Below, piece by piece: positions 25,511 to 35,003 of a stretch of DNA of 64,000 bases (position 1 is the stretch's first letter; each line of letters starts with the position of its first letter). Position numbers and translations under genes: made by a program. The notes below the pieces were generated by a model. That model made no database searches. It was not told where the DNA came from and was given only the letters and a program-made list of their open reading frames with translations. The DNA lies in the NCBI GenBank assembly GCA_963738375.1, contig CAVTWL010000006.1:868001-932000 (forward strand), in the 5' to 3' direction. The DNA is from Bog-159 sp963738375 (GTDB lineage: Bacteria > Acidobacteriota > Terriglobia > Bryobacterales > Bryobacteraceae).

Positions 25511-26025
25511 TTAACGGTAGAAGCTTAGCGCATTATCTCCATGCCGCACAAGCCTGGTCCTGGTGAGCCGCCCATGCAAATCCCCCGGATCGAACCGCAC
25601 GGAATGCTGCGCGATCACCAACCCCGCATCGGCCGCCCCCAACGCCGCCGCATACTCCGCCTCCATCTCATACGGCGGATCCAAAAAAATTATGTCCGCC
25701 GGCCGCGACGCCAGCGCCGCGCCACACCTTCCCCGCCACCACGCTCGCCCGCCCTTCGATCCCCAGCGTATGCAGATTCTCCCGGATCGCTTCCACCGCC
25801 CGCCGCCCGCTCTCGATAAACACGCACCGCGCCGCCCCCCGGCTCAGCGCCTCGATCCCCACCGCCCCCGTCCCCGCATAAGCGTCCACAAACACCGCGC
25901 CATCAATCGCGCGGCGCCAGAATATTGAACAGCGTCTCCCGCAACCGGTCCGGCGTCGGCCGCGTCGCCAACCCGGCGATGCTCTTCAACCGCCGCGACC
26001 GGAACTCCCCCCCGATCACCCGCAT
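25511..26025 (-). CDS. rsmD: RsmD-type 16S rRNA (guanine-N2) methyltransferase (frameshifted)
   Basis: Methylates G966 of 16S rRNA using S-adenosylmethionine. The start at 26025 (MRVIGGEFRSRRLKS) overlaps the recG stop by 3 bp. The SAM-binding motif DAYAGTGAVGIEALSRGAAR and the ESGRRAVEAIRENL block are in one frame; after a shift near 25710 the catalytic Asp-Pro-Pro-Tyr is encoded at about 25672-25683, and the C-terminus ends NALSFYR at 25511. At least two frame breaks (near 25915 and 25710) are needed. Repaired length is about 171 residues. Confidence 0.82.
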
Positions 26026-28134
26026 CAGCCCACCGTCACCAGTCCGTACCGCCGCTGCCAATGGTCGCGAATGTACGCCACCGCCCGCCGCAGCTCCTCC
26101 TCCGACGGCGGATGGCTCACGAAATCCAGCGCCTCCCTCCGCGCGACTTCCAGAATCTCCTCATCCCGCAGAATATTCGCCACTCGCAGCGACGGCAGCC
26201 CCGATTGCTTCGTCCCGAAAAACTCCCCCGGCCCGCGCAGCTTCAAATCCATCTCCGCGATCAGAAACCCGTCCTTCGAATCCACCAGCGTGCGGATCCG
26301 CTCCTTGCGCCGTCTCGCTCATCTTCTCCGTGATCAGAATGCAGTAGCTCTGCGCCGCGCCCGCGCCCCACGCGCCCGCGCAACTGGTGCAGCTGCGCCA
26401 GCCCGAACCGCTCCGCCTGCTCGATCACCATCACCGTCGCATTCGGCACATCCACGCCCACCTCGATCACCGTCGTCGAAACCAGAATCTGCGATCTCGC
26501 CCTTCTTGAACCGCTCCATCGCCGACTTCTTTCTCGTCCGCCGGCAGCCGCCCGTGCAGCAGCCCCACCGCCATATCCGGAAACACCTCCTGTCGAAAGA
26601 TGCTCGTGCATCTTCTGCGCCGCCTTCATCGCCTGCGTTTCCGATTCCTCAATCACCGGATACACCACGTACGCCTGCCGCCCCTCGTCGATCTGCCTTC
26701 TTCACGAAAGCTGTACACCTGCTCCGCATGGTCCGCCGTCACATGCTTGGTCACGATCGGCTTCCGCCCCGGCGGCAGTCTCGTCGATCACCGACACGTC
26801 CAGATCCCCGTACATCGTCAGCGCCAGCGTCCGCGGAATCGGCGTCGCCGTCATCACCAGCACGTCCGGATGCAGCGCCCTTCTGCATCAGCTCGAGCCG
26901 CTGCATCACCCCGAAGCGATGCTGCTCGTCCACGATCGCCAGCCCCAGCTTCTGGAACTCCACGTCCTTCTCGATCAGCGCATGCGTCCCGATCGCCACG
27001 TGCGCCATCCCCGCCGCGATCAGCTTCTTCAACTGCCCCTTCTCCCGGCTGCTGAACGATCCGGTCAACTGCACCACCACATAATCCAGCGGCGCCAGCA
27101 GCTTCTTGAAGTAGAAGTAGTGTTGCGTCGCCAGAATCTCCGTCGGCGCCAGCACCGCCACCTGATACCCGTTCTCGATCGCGATCACCGCCGCTTCCGC
27201 CGCCACGATGGTCTTGCCGCTGCCCACATCGCCCTGCAGCAGCCGGTTCATCGGCCGCGGCGCCTTCATATCCTGCGCAATCTCGCCCAGCACCCGCTTC
27301 TGCGCGCCCGTCGGCTTGAACGGCAGCATCGCCTTCACTCTTTCGCCGCACCCGCTCGGTCAGCTCGAACCCGATCCCCGGCATCGTCCGCGCCTTGCTG
27401 CGCTTCAGCGCCACCCCGCATTCCAGCCAGAAGAACTCCTCGAAGATCAGCCGGAACTGCGCCGGCGACCGGAACGCGTTCAGCAGCCGCATGTCCGTAT
27501 CCTGCGGCGGAAAATGCGTCTCTCGGATCGCCGTCCACCGGTCCGGCAGCTTCAGCCGCTGCCGCAATTCCTCCGGCAACTGGTCCTCCACCGGCTCCAG
27601 CGTCCGCCAAAATCGCGATGGATCAGCGCCCGCAGCATCCGCGTGCTGATCTTCGCCACCGCCTCATATATCGGGACCACCCGCCCCAGATGCAGCGCCA
27701 GTCTCCCCGTCATCGTCGTCGGCGAGGATCTCGTATTCCGGATGCATCATCGGCAGTTGCCCCGCGTAGCTGTCGAACTCCACCTTCCCGAACAGCGCCA
27801 CCTTCAGCCCCGGCGTCAGCACGTTCGCCAGATAGCCGCCATGAAACCACTTGCCCACCAGAATCCCGCGCGATGCGTCCGTAAACGACGCCTCGAACAG
27901 CCCCAGGTTGCGCCGCTTGAACCCCGACACGCTCGCCGACCGCACCTCCGCAATCACCGTCGCCATCTCGCCCGGCGCCAGCTCCGTCATGGTCTTCACA
28001 TTGCTGCGGTCCTCGTACCGGAACGGCACGTAGGCCAGCAAATCCTCCACCGTCTCCAGGCCCTTGGCTTCCAGCATCGCCGCGCGCGCCGGCCCGACGC
28101 CCTTGACGTAAGTGAGAGGTGTAGCCAGATCCAT
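26025..28134 (-). CDS. recG: RecG, ATP-dependent DNA helicase (heavily frameshifted)
   Basis: RecG remodels stalled forks and Holliday junctions. The N-terminal wedge start (MDLATPLTYVKGVGPARAAM), the OB-fold part, the Walker A region (RLLQGDVGSGKTIVAAEAAV), DEQHRF, VMTATPIPRT, VSTTVIEVGVDVPNA, HQLRGRVGRG and the C-terminal DLKLRGPGEFFGTKQSGLPS are all encoded, but in alternating frames. Breaks are inferred near 26303, 26493, 26527, 26597, 26697, 26778, 26880, 27342, 27610 and 27702; nearly all are +1. Full conservation across breaks argues for sequence errors. An alternative ATG is at 28155. Confidence 0.9.
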
Positions 28135-28196
28135 CGTAGTGGAGTGAAAACGCATGGGCCCGCGGTGGGCGCGAGCCTCCCCCCACAGTGTACAAT

Positions 28197-29151
28197 GCCG
28201 GAAGTGAAGCTCACCGCTATCTTATATTTGTGGGCCGTTCTGTGCGCCGTCCACCGCCGCCGCCGCCTGCGCATCGGCATCATCGGTACCGACACGTCCC
28301 ACGCCACCGCCTTCACCCAAATCCTCAACGACGAATCCTCCCCCGACCACGTCCCCGGCGGCCAGCGTCGTCGCCGCCTACAAAGGCGGCAGTCCCGACA
28401 TCGAATCCAGCGCCTCCCGCGTCGACCAATTCGCCGAAGAACTCCGCACCAAGTGGAAGGTCCGCTTCTTACACCACCATCCCCGAGCTGTGCCAGCAAA
28501 GTCGATGCCGTCTTGCTCGAAAGCGTCGACGGCCGCGTCCACCTGGCCCAGGCCCGCGCGGTCATCGCCGCCCACAAGCCCCTGTTCATCGATAAACCGC
28601 TCGCCTCCACGCTCGCCGACGCCCGCGAAATCGACCGCCTGGCCCAAGCCGCCGGCGTGCCCTGGTTCAGCTCCTCCAGCCTCCGCTTCGGAGAAATCGC
28701 CGAGACCATGAAGTTCGCCGACGCCACCGGCGTCGAAACCTGGGGCCCGGGCCCCCTCGAGCCGCACCACAACTCGAACTCGCCTGGTACGCCATCCATC
28801 CCATCGAACTGCTCTATTCCCTCATGGGCCCCGGCTGCGAAGAAGTCGCCCGCACCTTCACCCCCGATGCCGACGTCATCGTCGGACGCTGGAAAGACGG
28901 CCGCATCGGCACCGTCCGCGCCCTCCGCCCCTATAGCGACTACGGCGCAGTCGTCTTCCGCCCCAAGCAGATCCTCGAAAGCCCCTCCCGCCCCGCCGAC
29001 AGTTACCGCCCCCTGCTCGTCGAAATCGTGAAATTCTTCGAAACCGGCCAGCCCCCCGTCCCCAACGCCGAGACCCTCGAAATCTACGCCTTCATGGACG
29101 CCGCCCAGCGCAGCAAGGAGGATGGCGGCAAGCCCAATACGGTTACGATAG
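28197..29151 (+). CDS. Secreted Gfo/Idh/MocA family oxidoreductase (frameshifted)
   Basis: An NAD(P)-binding oxidoreductase of the Gfo/Idh/MocA type. It begins MPEVKLTAILYLWAVLCAVH, a hydrophobic export-like leader, then the Rossmann motif LRIGIIGTDTSHATAFTQIL, the block DAVLLESVDGRVHLAQARAV, and the lysine-containing KPLFIDKPLASTLADAREID. The C-terminal part has MGPGCEEVARTFTPDADVIV. Frame breaks near 28361, 28467, 28497 and 28772. As printed it reads through into fabI; removing one base near 29135 gives an end GGKPIRLR and a TAG at 29149. The substrate is unknown. Divergent from recG. Confidence 0.78.
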
Positions 29152-29162
29152 AAGATTACGCT

Positions 29163-29936
29163 ATGTCCAAATTGCTGGAGGGCAAAACCGCCCTCATCCT
29201 CGGTATTGCCAACAAATGGAGCTTGGCTTATGCCATCGCCCAAGCCTTCTGGCGCGAAGGCGCCACCCTCGCTCTGACCTACCTCGGCGACCGCCAGAAG
29301 ATCGCCATCGAAGAACTGTCCGCACGGCAGCCCGTCGCCGGCCATCTGGCCCTGCGACGTCACCAAGGATGAAGACCTCGTCGCGCTTGCCGCAGTCCCT
29401 GCGCGCCCTCGGCCGTCCCCTCGACGCCGTGGTCCACAGCCTGGCCTTCGCCAATCGCGAGGACCTCTCGCCGCCCCTTCGTCGAGACCTGCCGCGACGG
29501 CTTCCTCCTGGCCCAGGAAGTCAGCGCCTATTCGCTGGTCGCCGTCGCCCGCGCCACCGCGCCGCTCATGACCGACGGCGGCGCGCTCATGACCCTCACC
29601 TACCTCGGTTCCACCCGCGTCGTGCCCAATTACAACGTGATGGGCGTCGCCAAAGCCGCTCTCGAAGCCTCCGTCCGCTATCTGGCCAGCGACCTGGGAG
29701 CACAGAAAATCCGCGTCAACGCCATCTCCGCCGGCCCCGTCAAAACCGCTTCCGCGCGCGGCATCAAGGACTTCTCCACCATCCTCGAACTAGTCGCGAC
29801 CCGCGCCCCCCTGCGCCGCAATACCGATCCCGCCGAAGTCGCCGACACCGCCGTCTTCCTCGCCAGCGATCTGGGCCGCGGCGTCACCGGCAACATCATC
29901 TTCGTCGACGCGGGCATTCAGATCATGGGTTTATAG
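29163..29936 (+). CDS. fabI: FabI, enoyl-[acyl-carrier-protein] reductase (frameshifted)
   Basis: FabI reduces enoyl-ACP in fatty-acid elongation. The N-terminal cofactor motif LEGKTALILGIANKWSLAYA is typical (Gly-x5-Ser-x-Ala), then DVTKDEDLVALA, VHSLAFANRED, and the catalytic Tyr-x6-Lys in NYNVMGVAKAALEASVRYLA, followed by INAISAGPVKTASARGI and IFVDAGIQIMGL. Three single-base insertions are inferred near 29355, 29390 and 29470. Repaired length is near 257 residues, normal. It is 12 bp after the oxidoreductase stop. Confidence 0.93.
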
Positions 29937-29946
29937 TTAGTAACGG

Positions 29947-30870
29947 ATGAAGATTGAAGTCGTTCTGACGGAAGCGGAGATCGTTCAGGAATTCACCGAG
30001 GCCGTCGAAGCCCGCGACCTTCCGGAAAAATTTTTCTATTGGAGCGCCCCCTCCGTACGCGCCTGGCTCGCGCGTTCGGCCGATCCCGAGTACTTCAGGT
30101 TGCGCCGCTCCTGGAAACAACTGGCCGCCAGGACTGAGTTTCTTCTCGAACCCTTCACCGAACGTCTGCCGGTGATCAGCTTTGGCGCGGGCGACGGCGC
30201 CACCGACCGCGTGCTCCTCGACGCCGTCCAGTTCGCCGGCCGCGAGCTCAAATACTACCCCGTCGACGCCAGCCAGGCCCTCCTTGAAATGGCCTGCGCC
30301 GGCGCCGAAGACCTCGATATCGAAACCGCCGGCATCAAGGCCGATATCTCCAGCCCCATGCACCTGGTCTTCGCCAGCGACGCCGCCGAATCGCCCAAGC
30401 TGCTCCTCATGTCCGGCAATACCCTCGGCGGCTTCGACCCCCTCGATCACATCAAACACATGGCCCAGATCCTCCACGGCCAGGACCGCCTCATTCTCGA
30501 CGCCGAGCTCTACCAGTCCGCCGCCGGCGTCGAAAACTCCGAGGCCCAGCGCCAATTCGCCTTTGCCCCGCTAGCCGCCCTCGGCGTCTCTCCGGATGAT
30601 GGCGAAGTCCGCTTCGAAGACAAGCCGGACAAGAGCATCGCCGGCCTGCACGTGACCGCCGCCTTCTTCCATACCGGCCGCGACCTCCGCATCGCCACTC
30701 CCGATCGCGAAATCCTGGTCCAGCGCGGCGAACACATCAACCTCAACTTCCGCTACCGTTTTACCCCCGAAGCCTTCCGCGAGTTGCTGACCGGCCGCGG
30801 CGGCCTCCGCATCCTCGACGAAATCCCCGCCGAAGACGGCCGCTACGTAACCGCCGTCTGTTCGCGGTAG
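29947..30870 (+). CDS. EgtD-like SAM-dependent methyltransferase
   Basis: A 307-residue cytoplasmic protein with the histidine-specific methyltransferase (EgtD/Methyltransf_33) layout: SAM site LPVISFGAGDGATDRVLLDA, YYPVDASQALLEMA, then LLLMSGNTLGGFDPLDHIKH and the C-terminal ILVQRGEHINLNFRYRFTPE. True EgtD makes hercynine from histidine in ergothioneine synthesis, but no egtB or egtC is next to it, so the substrate is uncertain. The frame is intact. It lies 10 bp after fabI and 15 bp before tRNA-Arg. Confidence 0.75.
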   Translation: MKIEVVLTEAEIVQEFTEAVEARDLPEKFFYWSAPSVRAWLARSADPEYFRLRRSWKQLAARTEFLLEPFTERLPVISFGAGDGATDRVLLDAVQFAGRELKYYPVDASQALLEMACAGAEDLDIETAGIKADISSPMHLVFASDAAESPKLLLMSGNTLGGFDPLDHIKHMAQILHGQDRLILDAELYQSAAGVENSEAQRQFAFAPLAALGVSPDDGEVRFEDKPDKSIAGLHVTAAFFHTGRDLRIATPDREILVQRGEHINLNFRYRFTPEAFRELLTGRGGLRILDEIPAEDGRYVTAVCSR

Positions 30871-30884
30871 AATTATTGTGGCGT

Positions 30885-30961
30885 GCGCCCGTAGCTCAGC
30901 TGGATAGAGCGGCTGGCTTCGAACCAGTAGGCCGGGGGTTCGAGTCCCTCCGGGCGCACCA
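30885..30961 (+). tRNA. tRNA-Arg (anticodon TCG)
   Basis: A complete cloverleaf: acceptor stem GCGCCCG pairs with CGGGCGC, D arm GCTC/GAGC, anticodon stem GCTGG/CCAGT around loop CTTCGAA giving anticodon TCG (Arg, CGA), T arm GGGGG/CCCTC with loop TTCGAGT, discriminator A, and an encoded CCA at 30959-30961. Confidence 0.96.
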
Positions 30962-31112
30962 TTCTGAAAGGACGCCGGATGCGCAGGCCCCAGCGGCTGG
31001 CGAATTCGACAGTAACCGACAGCCACATCGAAGAACCGGCTGCAGGTACTCTACAAACGCGGGCCAACAATGTCAGCGGTACACCAAGGCGGACGCCATC
31101 TTTCTAGCTGGC

Positions 31113-31331
31113 TCAGTACCGCGGCCGGCGCATGCGGTCCTCGTACGTCACGCCGTCGGGGACATCGTCACGATCGTCCCACATGCCGAAGATCGGCGAA
31201 TCCCGGACAGACTTTGGCTGCTGTGGTGCGTCTTCCGCCGGGACATGCACCTCGACTGTCGTGCCTTCGGTGAGCTGCACATCTTCCAGCGGCTTGAAGA
31301 CGCCATATTCGTACGTAGCACGAATCGTCAT
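31113..31331 (-). CDS. DUF104/AF2212-type antitoxin, orphan
   Basis: The 72-residue product begins MTIRATYEYGVFKPLEDVQL then TEGTTVEVHVPAEDAPQQP, the beta-rich DUF104 (AF2212-like) antitoxin fold; the C-terminal half is charged and unstructured-looking. This family normally pairs with a PIN-domain toxin overlapping its stop. Here the stop at 31113 is followed only by ~150 bp and the tRNA gene; no PIN gene is visible on either side. Confidence 0.8.
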   Translation of the reverse strand: MTIRATYEYGVFKPLEDVQLTEGTTVEVHVPAEDAPQQPKSVRDSPIFGMWDDRDDVPDGVTYEDRMRRPRY

Positions 31332-31460
31332 GGTCGATTGATTCTATAGCCGGTTGTAGCGTAGATCCCGAGCGGCACCTCGCGCGCAAGCGTGAACGGC
31401 GTCCCTTTCGGTAGTGTCAAGTATTCTGTGCCGCCGCCCCCGCCGTGCTGAAATAATAGA

Positions 31461-32555
31461 ATGATGAAAGCAACCCAACAGCTCAATAACCTCGGCCAGA
31501 GCATCTGGCTCGACAACATCACCCGCGACCTCCTCAACTCCGGCACCCTCCAACACTACATCGACGACCTCTCCGTAACCGGACTCACCTCCAACCCCAC
31601 CATCTTCGACCAGGCCATCAAGAACAGCACCGCCTACGACTCCGCCATCCAGGAACACCAGCGCGCCGGCCGCGCCGGTGAAGCGCTCTTCTTCGGCCTC
31701 GCTCTCGAAGACCTCACCCGCGCCGCCACTCTCTTCCGCCCCGTCCACGATCGCACCGCCGGCGTCGACGGCTTCGTCTCCCTCGAAGTCTCGCCGCTCC
31801 TCGCCTACGATACGGCCAATACCCTCGCCGCCGCCAAAGACCTGTTCGCCCGCGCCGGCCACCCCAACCTCTTCATCAAGATTCCCGGCACCACCGAAGG
31901 GCTGCCCGCCATCGAAGAAGCCATCTTCGCCGGCGTACCCATCAACGTCACGCTTTTGTTTTCCCGCGAACAGTACGTCGCCGCCGCCGAAGCCTACATT
32001 CGCGGCATCGAGCGCCGCATCCAGGCCGGCCTGAATCCCGATGTCGCCTCCGTCGCCTCTGTCTTCATCAGCCGTTGGGACGCCGCCGTCACCGGCAAGA
32101 CCCCAGCCGAACTCGCCAACCAGCTCGGCATCGCCATCGGCAAACGCATCTACAAAGCCTACAGCGAATTGCTGGCCTCTCCCCGCTGGCAGCGCTGTTT
32201 CAATAACGGCGCGCGCGCCCAACGCCTCCTCTGGGCCAGCACCGGAACCAAGGATCCCAAAGCCTCCGACATCCTTTACGTCAAAGCCCTGGCCTCCCCC
32301 TTCACCGTCAACACCATGCCGGAAAACACGCTGAAGGCCCTCGCCGATCACGGCCAGCTCGAAGGCATCCTCTCGCCCGATGGCGGCGATGGCGAAGCTG
32401 TACTCGCGAAATTCGCCGCCGCCGGCATCGACATCGACGCCCTGGCCGCGCGCCTGCAGGACGAGGGCGCCAAGTCCTTCGTCAAGTCCTGGAACGAACT
32501 CCTCGACGTCATCGCCTCCAAGAGCGCCGCGCTCGCCACCGGCGTCGCCCACTAA
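31461..32555 (+). CDS. tal: Transaldolase
   Basis: Transaldolase of the non-oxidative pentose phosphate pathway, 364 residues. It has the N-terminal QSIWLDNITRDLLNSGTLQH, VTGLTSNPTIFDQAI signature, the Schiff-base Lys in NLFIKIPGTTEGLPAIEEAI, INVTLLFSREQYVAAAEAYI and FISRWDAAV. The length fits the long transaldolase group that is often next to or fused with glucose-6-phosphate isomerase; here pgi starts 27 bp downstream as a separate gene. The frame is intact. Confidence 0.96.
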   Translation: MMKATQQLNNLGQSIWLDNITRDLLNSGTLQHYIDDLSVTGLTSNPTIFDQAIKNSTAYDSAIQEHQRAGRAGEALFFGLALEDLTRAATLFRPVHDRTAGVDGFVSLEVSPLLAYDTANTLAAAKDLFARAGHPNLFIKIPGTTEGLPAIEEAIFAGVPINVTLLFSREQYVAAAEAYIRGIERRIQAGLNPDVASVASVFISRWDAAVTGKTPAELANQLGIAIGKRIYKAYSELLASPRWQRCFNNGARAQRLLWASTGTKDPKASDILYVKALASPFTVNTMPENTLKALADHGQLEGILSPDGGDGEAVLAKFAAAGIDIDALAARLQDEGAKSFVKSWNELLDVIASKSAALATGVAH

Positions 32556-32582
32556 ATCGTCAGCCCAAAGGAACCCGCTTCG

Positions 32583-34205
32583 ATGGCCAACCTCACCCAA
32601 CTCGCCGCCTGGAAGTCTCTTCAGGCCCATTACGAAAAGGTCCGCCCCTTGCATCTGCGCCAGCTCTTTGCCGATGACCCCCAGCGCGGCGAGACTTTGT
32701 CCATCGAAGCCGCCGGTCTCTTCCTCGACTATTCGAAGAACCGCATCACCGCCGAAACCGTCAAGCTCCTCCTCGACCTGGCAGGTGAATCCGGCCTCCG
32801 CGATCGCATCGACGCCATGTTTCGCGGCGACAAGATCAACGTCACCGAAAAACGCGCCGTGCTCCACACCGCACTGCGCGCCCCCAAAGGCGCCTCCATC
32901 CTGGTCGACGGCCAAAACGTCGTCCCCGCCGTCCACGCCGTTCTCGAAAAGATGGCCGCCTTCTCCAACCGCGTCCGCACCGGCGAGTGGAAGGGCTTCA
33001 CCGGCAAGCCCATTCGCAATGTCGTCAACATCGGCATCGGCGGCTCCGACCTCGGCCCCGTCATGGCCTACGAAGCCCTGCGCCATTACAGCCAGCGCAA
33101 CCTGAAATTCCAGTTCGTCTCCAACGTCGATTCCACCGACTTCGCCGAAGCGGTCCGCGCCCTCGATGCCTCCGAAACCCTGTTCATCGTCTCATCCAAA
33201 ACCTTCACCACCCTCGAAACCATGACCAACGCGCGCTCCGCCCGCGCCTGGCTGCTCGCGGGCCTCGGTGGCGACGAAAAATCCATCGCCCGGCACTTCG
33301 TGGCCGTCTCCACCAACGCCGCCGATGTCGCTAAATTCGGCATCGACACCGCCAACATGTTCGAATTCTGGGATTGGGTCGGCGGCCGCTACTCCATGGA
33401 TTCCGCCATCGGCCTCTCCACCATGCTCGCCATCGGTCCCGACCACTTCCGCTCCATGCTCGACGGCTTCCACCAAATGGACGAGCATTTCCGCACCGCC
33501 CCTTTCGAACAAAATCTCCCAGTCCTCATGGGACTGCTCGGCATCTGGTACGCCAACTTCTTCGGCGCGGAAACCGTCGCCGTCCTGCCCTACGAGCAGT
33601 ATCTGAAACGCTTTCCCGCCTACCTCCAGCAGTTGACCATGGAGAGCAACGGCAAGCACGTCACCCTCGATGGCGCCACCGTCGACTACGCGACCGGCCC
33701 GGTCTATTGGGGCGAACCCGGCACCAACGGCCAGCATTCTTTCTATCAGCTCATCCATCAGGGCACCCATCTCATCCCTTGTGACTTCATCGCCTTCATC
33801 CGCACCCTCAACCCCCTTGGCGCCCATCACGATATTTTGATGGCCAACGTCTTCGCGCAAGCCGAAGCTTTAGCTTTCGGCAAAACCGCGCAACAGGTGA
33901 AAGCCGAAGGCACGCCCGATTGGCTCGTCCCGCATCGCGTCTTCGAAGGCAATCGCCCGTCGAACACCATCCTTGCCGCCGAACTCACGCCTCAATCTCT
34001 CGGTAAGCTCGTCGCCCTCTACGAACACGCCGTCTTCACCCAAGGCGCCATCTGGCAAATCGATTCCTTCGACCAGTGGGGTGTCGAGCTCGGCAAGAAG
34101 CTCGCCCAGGACATCGTCCCCGAACTCCAAAGCCCCTCGCCCACCCTCAAGCACGATAGCTCCACCAGAAACCTCATCAATCGCTATCGCCAGCAGAAAG
34201 GCTAA
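32583..34205 (+). CDS. pgi: Glucose-6-phosphate isomerase
   Basis: Interconverts glucose-6-phosphate and fructose-6-phosphate; 540 residues. Motifs: NIGIGGSDLGPVMAYEALRH, the sugar-phosphate site FVSNVDSTDFAEAVRALDAS, the Ser/Thr block LFIVSSKTFTTLETMTNARS, QLTMESNGKHVTLDG (catalytic Glu), GTHLIPCDFIAFIRTLNPLG and the C-terminal DSFDQWGVELGKKLAQDIVP with its Lys. The frame is intact. Organised with tal, linking glycolysis to the pentose phosphate pathway. Confidence 0.97.
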   Translation: MANLTQLAAWKSLQAHYEKVRPLHLRQLFADDPQRGETLSIEAAGLFLDYSKNRITAETVKLLLDLAGESGLRDRIDAMFRGDKINVTEKRAVLHTALRAPKGASILVDGQNVVPAVHAVLEKMAAFSNRVRTGEWKGFTGKPIRNVVNIGIGGSDLGPVMAYEALRHYSQRNLKFQFVSNVDSTDFAEAVRALDASETLFIVSSKTFTTLETMTNARSARAWLLAGLGGDEKSIARHFVAVSTNAADVAKFGIDTANMFEFWDWVGGRYSMDSAIGLSTMLAIGPDHFRSMLDGFHQMDEHFRTAPFEQNLPVLMGLLGIWYANFFGAETVAVLPYEQYLKRFPAYLQQLTMESNGKHVTLDGATVDYATGPVYWGEPGTNGQHSFYQLIHQGTHLIPCDFIAFIRTLNPLGAHHDILMANVFAQAEALAFGKTAQQVKAEGTPDWLVPHRVFEGNRPSNTILAAELTPQSLGKLVALYEHAVFTQGAIWQIDSFDQWGVELGKKLAQDIVPELQSPSPTLKHDSSTRNLINRYRQQKG

Positions 34206-34208
34206 ACC

Positions 34209-34631
34209 TTGCCCTACCACGTCGAACTGAAACAGGTCCCCGGGCAGCCGCTCGCGGTCGTCCGCGGCCGCGCCCTAAGATCCAACCTGCCCGCCCGCAT
34301 CCGTGAGTTGTTCGACCAGTTCTACGCCGGCCTGGAAGGGAAGGGAGGCCTCAACGTCGTGCTCTACAGCGACTCCGGAACCCCCGGCGAATTCGACATC
34401 GCCTGCGGCGTCCAACTCGACCACGGCGGCAACGCCTCCACCCCGGCCGGCGCCGTCGCCACGACCGTCTATATCGGGCCCTACGACCGCATGCAGCCCG
34501 CCCACGCCGCCATCCACCAGTGGGCCCGCGATAACAACCGCCAGTTCGCCGGTCAATCCTGGGAAGTCTACGGCCATTGGAACGAAGACCCCGCCAAGCT
34601 GCGCACCGATATCTTTTATCTGCTCTCTTAG
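34209..34631 (+). CDS. GyrI-like/AraC effector-binding domain protein
   Basis: A 140-residue single-domain protein starting at TTG 34209, 3 bp after pgi. The pattern YHVELKQVPGQPLAVVRGRA, then LNVVLYSDSGTPGEFDIACG and VATTVYIGPYDRMQPAHAAI, with WEVYGHWNEDPAKLRTDIFY near the end, fits the GyrI-like small-molecule-binding fold. There is no DNA-binding domain. Ligand unknown. Its TAG overlaps the stop of the convergent gene at 34628. Confidence 0.78.
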   Translation: MPYHVELKQVPGQPLAVVRGRALRSNLPARIRELFDQFYAGLEGKGGLNVVLYSDSGTPGEFDIACGVQLDHGGNASTPAGAVATTVYIGPYDRMQPAHAAIHQWARDNNRQFAGQSWEVYGHWNEDPAKLRTDIFYLLS

Positions 34632-34996
34632 CCCTTCGCCAGAATTTCGTACACCGGCTTATTGTCCGCGAATACCCGCCATTCCAAAACCTTGCCGTCG
34701 CGAATCTCGGCCTGCCACGCCGCCGGCGTCTTCCACGCCGTGCCGCGAATCGTGCCGCCCGCTTCGCCCACCGCCACTACTGTGCCGCCCTCGGCCATCG
34801 CTTGGTCCACGCGAATCCAATAATCCGCGCACATCGCGAAATAACCGCGCCACCCCGCCTGCATCGCCGCCGCACCCTGGACGCGATTCCCCAGCGAATC
34901 CACGAACACATGCTCCGCATCCATCAGCGCCGCAACCTCATCCACGTCATGCCGGTTAATCGCCGCGACAAATCGCTCAAAGGTTTCTTTGCCCAT
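34628..34996 (-). CDS. SnoaL-like/NTF2-fold protein
   Basis: A 122-residue cytoplasmic protein with an NTF2-like pattern: FERFVAAINRHDVDEVAALM, DAEHVFVDSLGNRVQGAAAM, QAGWRGYFAMCADYWIRVDQ and AWQAEIRDGKVLEWRVFADN. Members of this fold bind small hydrophobic ligands or act as isomerases; no specific role can be given. It is 7 bp downstream of the DUF3857 pair and overlaps the convergent GyrI-like gene by 4 bp. Confidence 0.8.
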   Translation of the reverse strand: MGKETFERFVAAINRHDVDEVAALMDAEHVFVDSLGNRVQGAAAMQAGWRGYFAMCADYWIRVDQAMAEGGTVVAVGEAGGTIRGTAWKTPAAWQAEIRDGKVLEWRVFADNKPVYEILAKG

Positions 34997-35003
34997 TCAC
35001 GCC

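Noticed and set aside
26025..28134. Programmed frameshifting or decay of recG
   Set aside because: About ten shifts with every helicase motif conserved fit neither programmed frameshifting nor neutral decay; the same error type appears in unrelated essential genes such as fabI and nuoD.
28197..29936. Oxidoreductase-FabI fusion
   Set aside because: The read-through exists only in the printed frame. Removing one base near 29135 gives an end GGKPIRLR and TAG at 29149-29151, twelve bases before the fabI ATG.
30962..31112. PIN-type toxin partner for the DUF104 antitoxin
   Set aside because: No open frame with PIN acidic residues is present between the antitoxin stop and the tRNA, nor upstream of the antitoxin.
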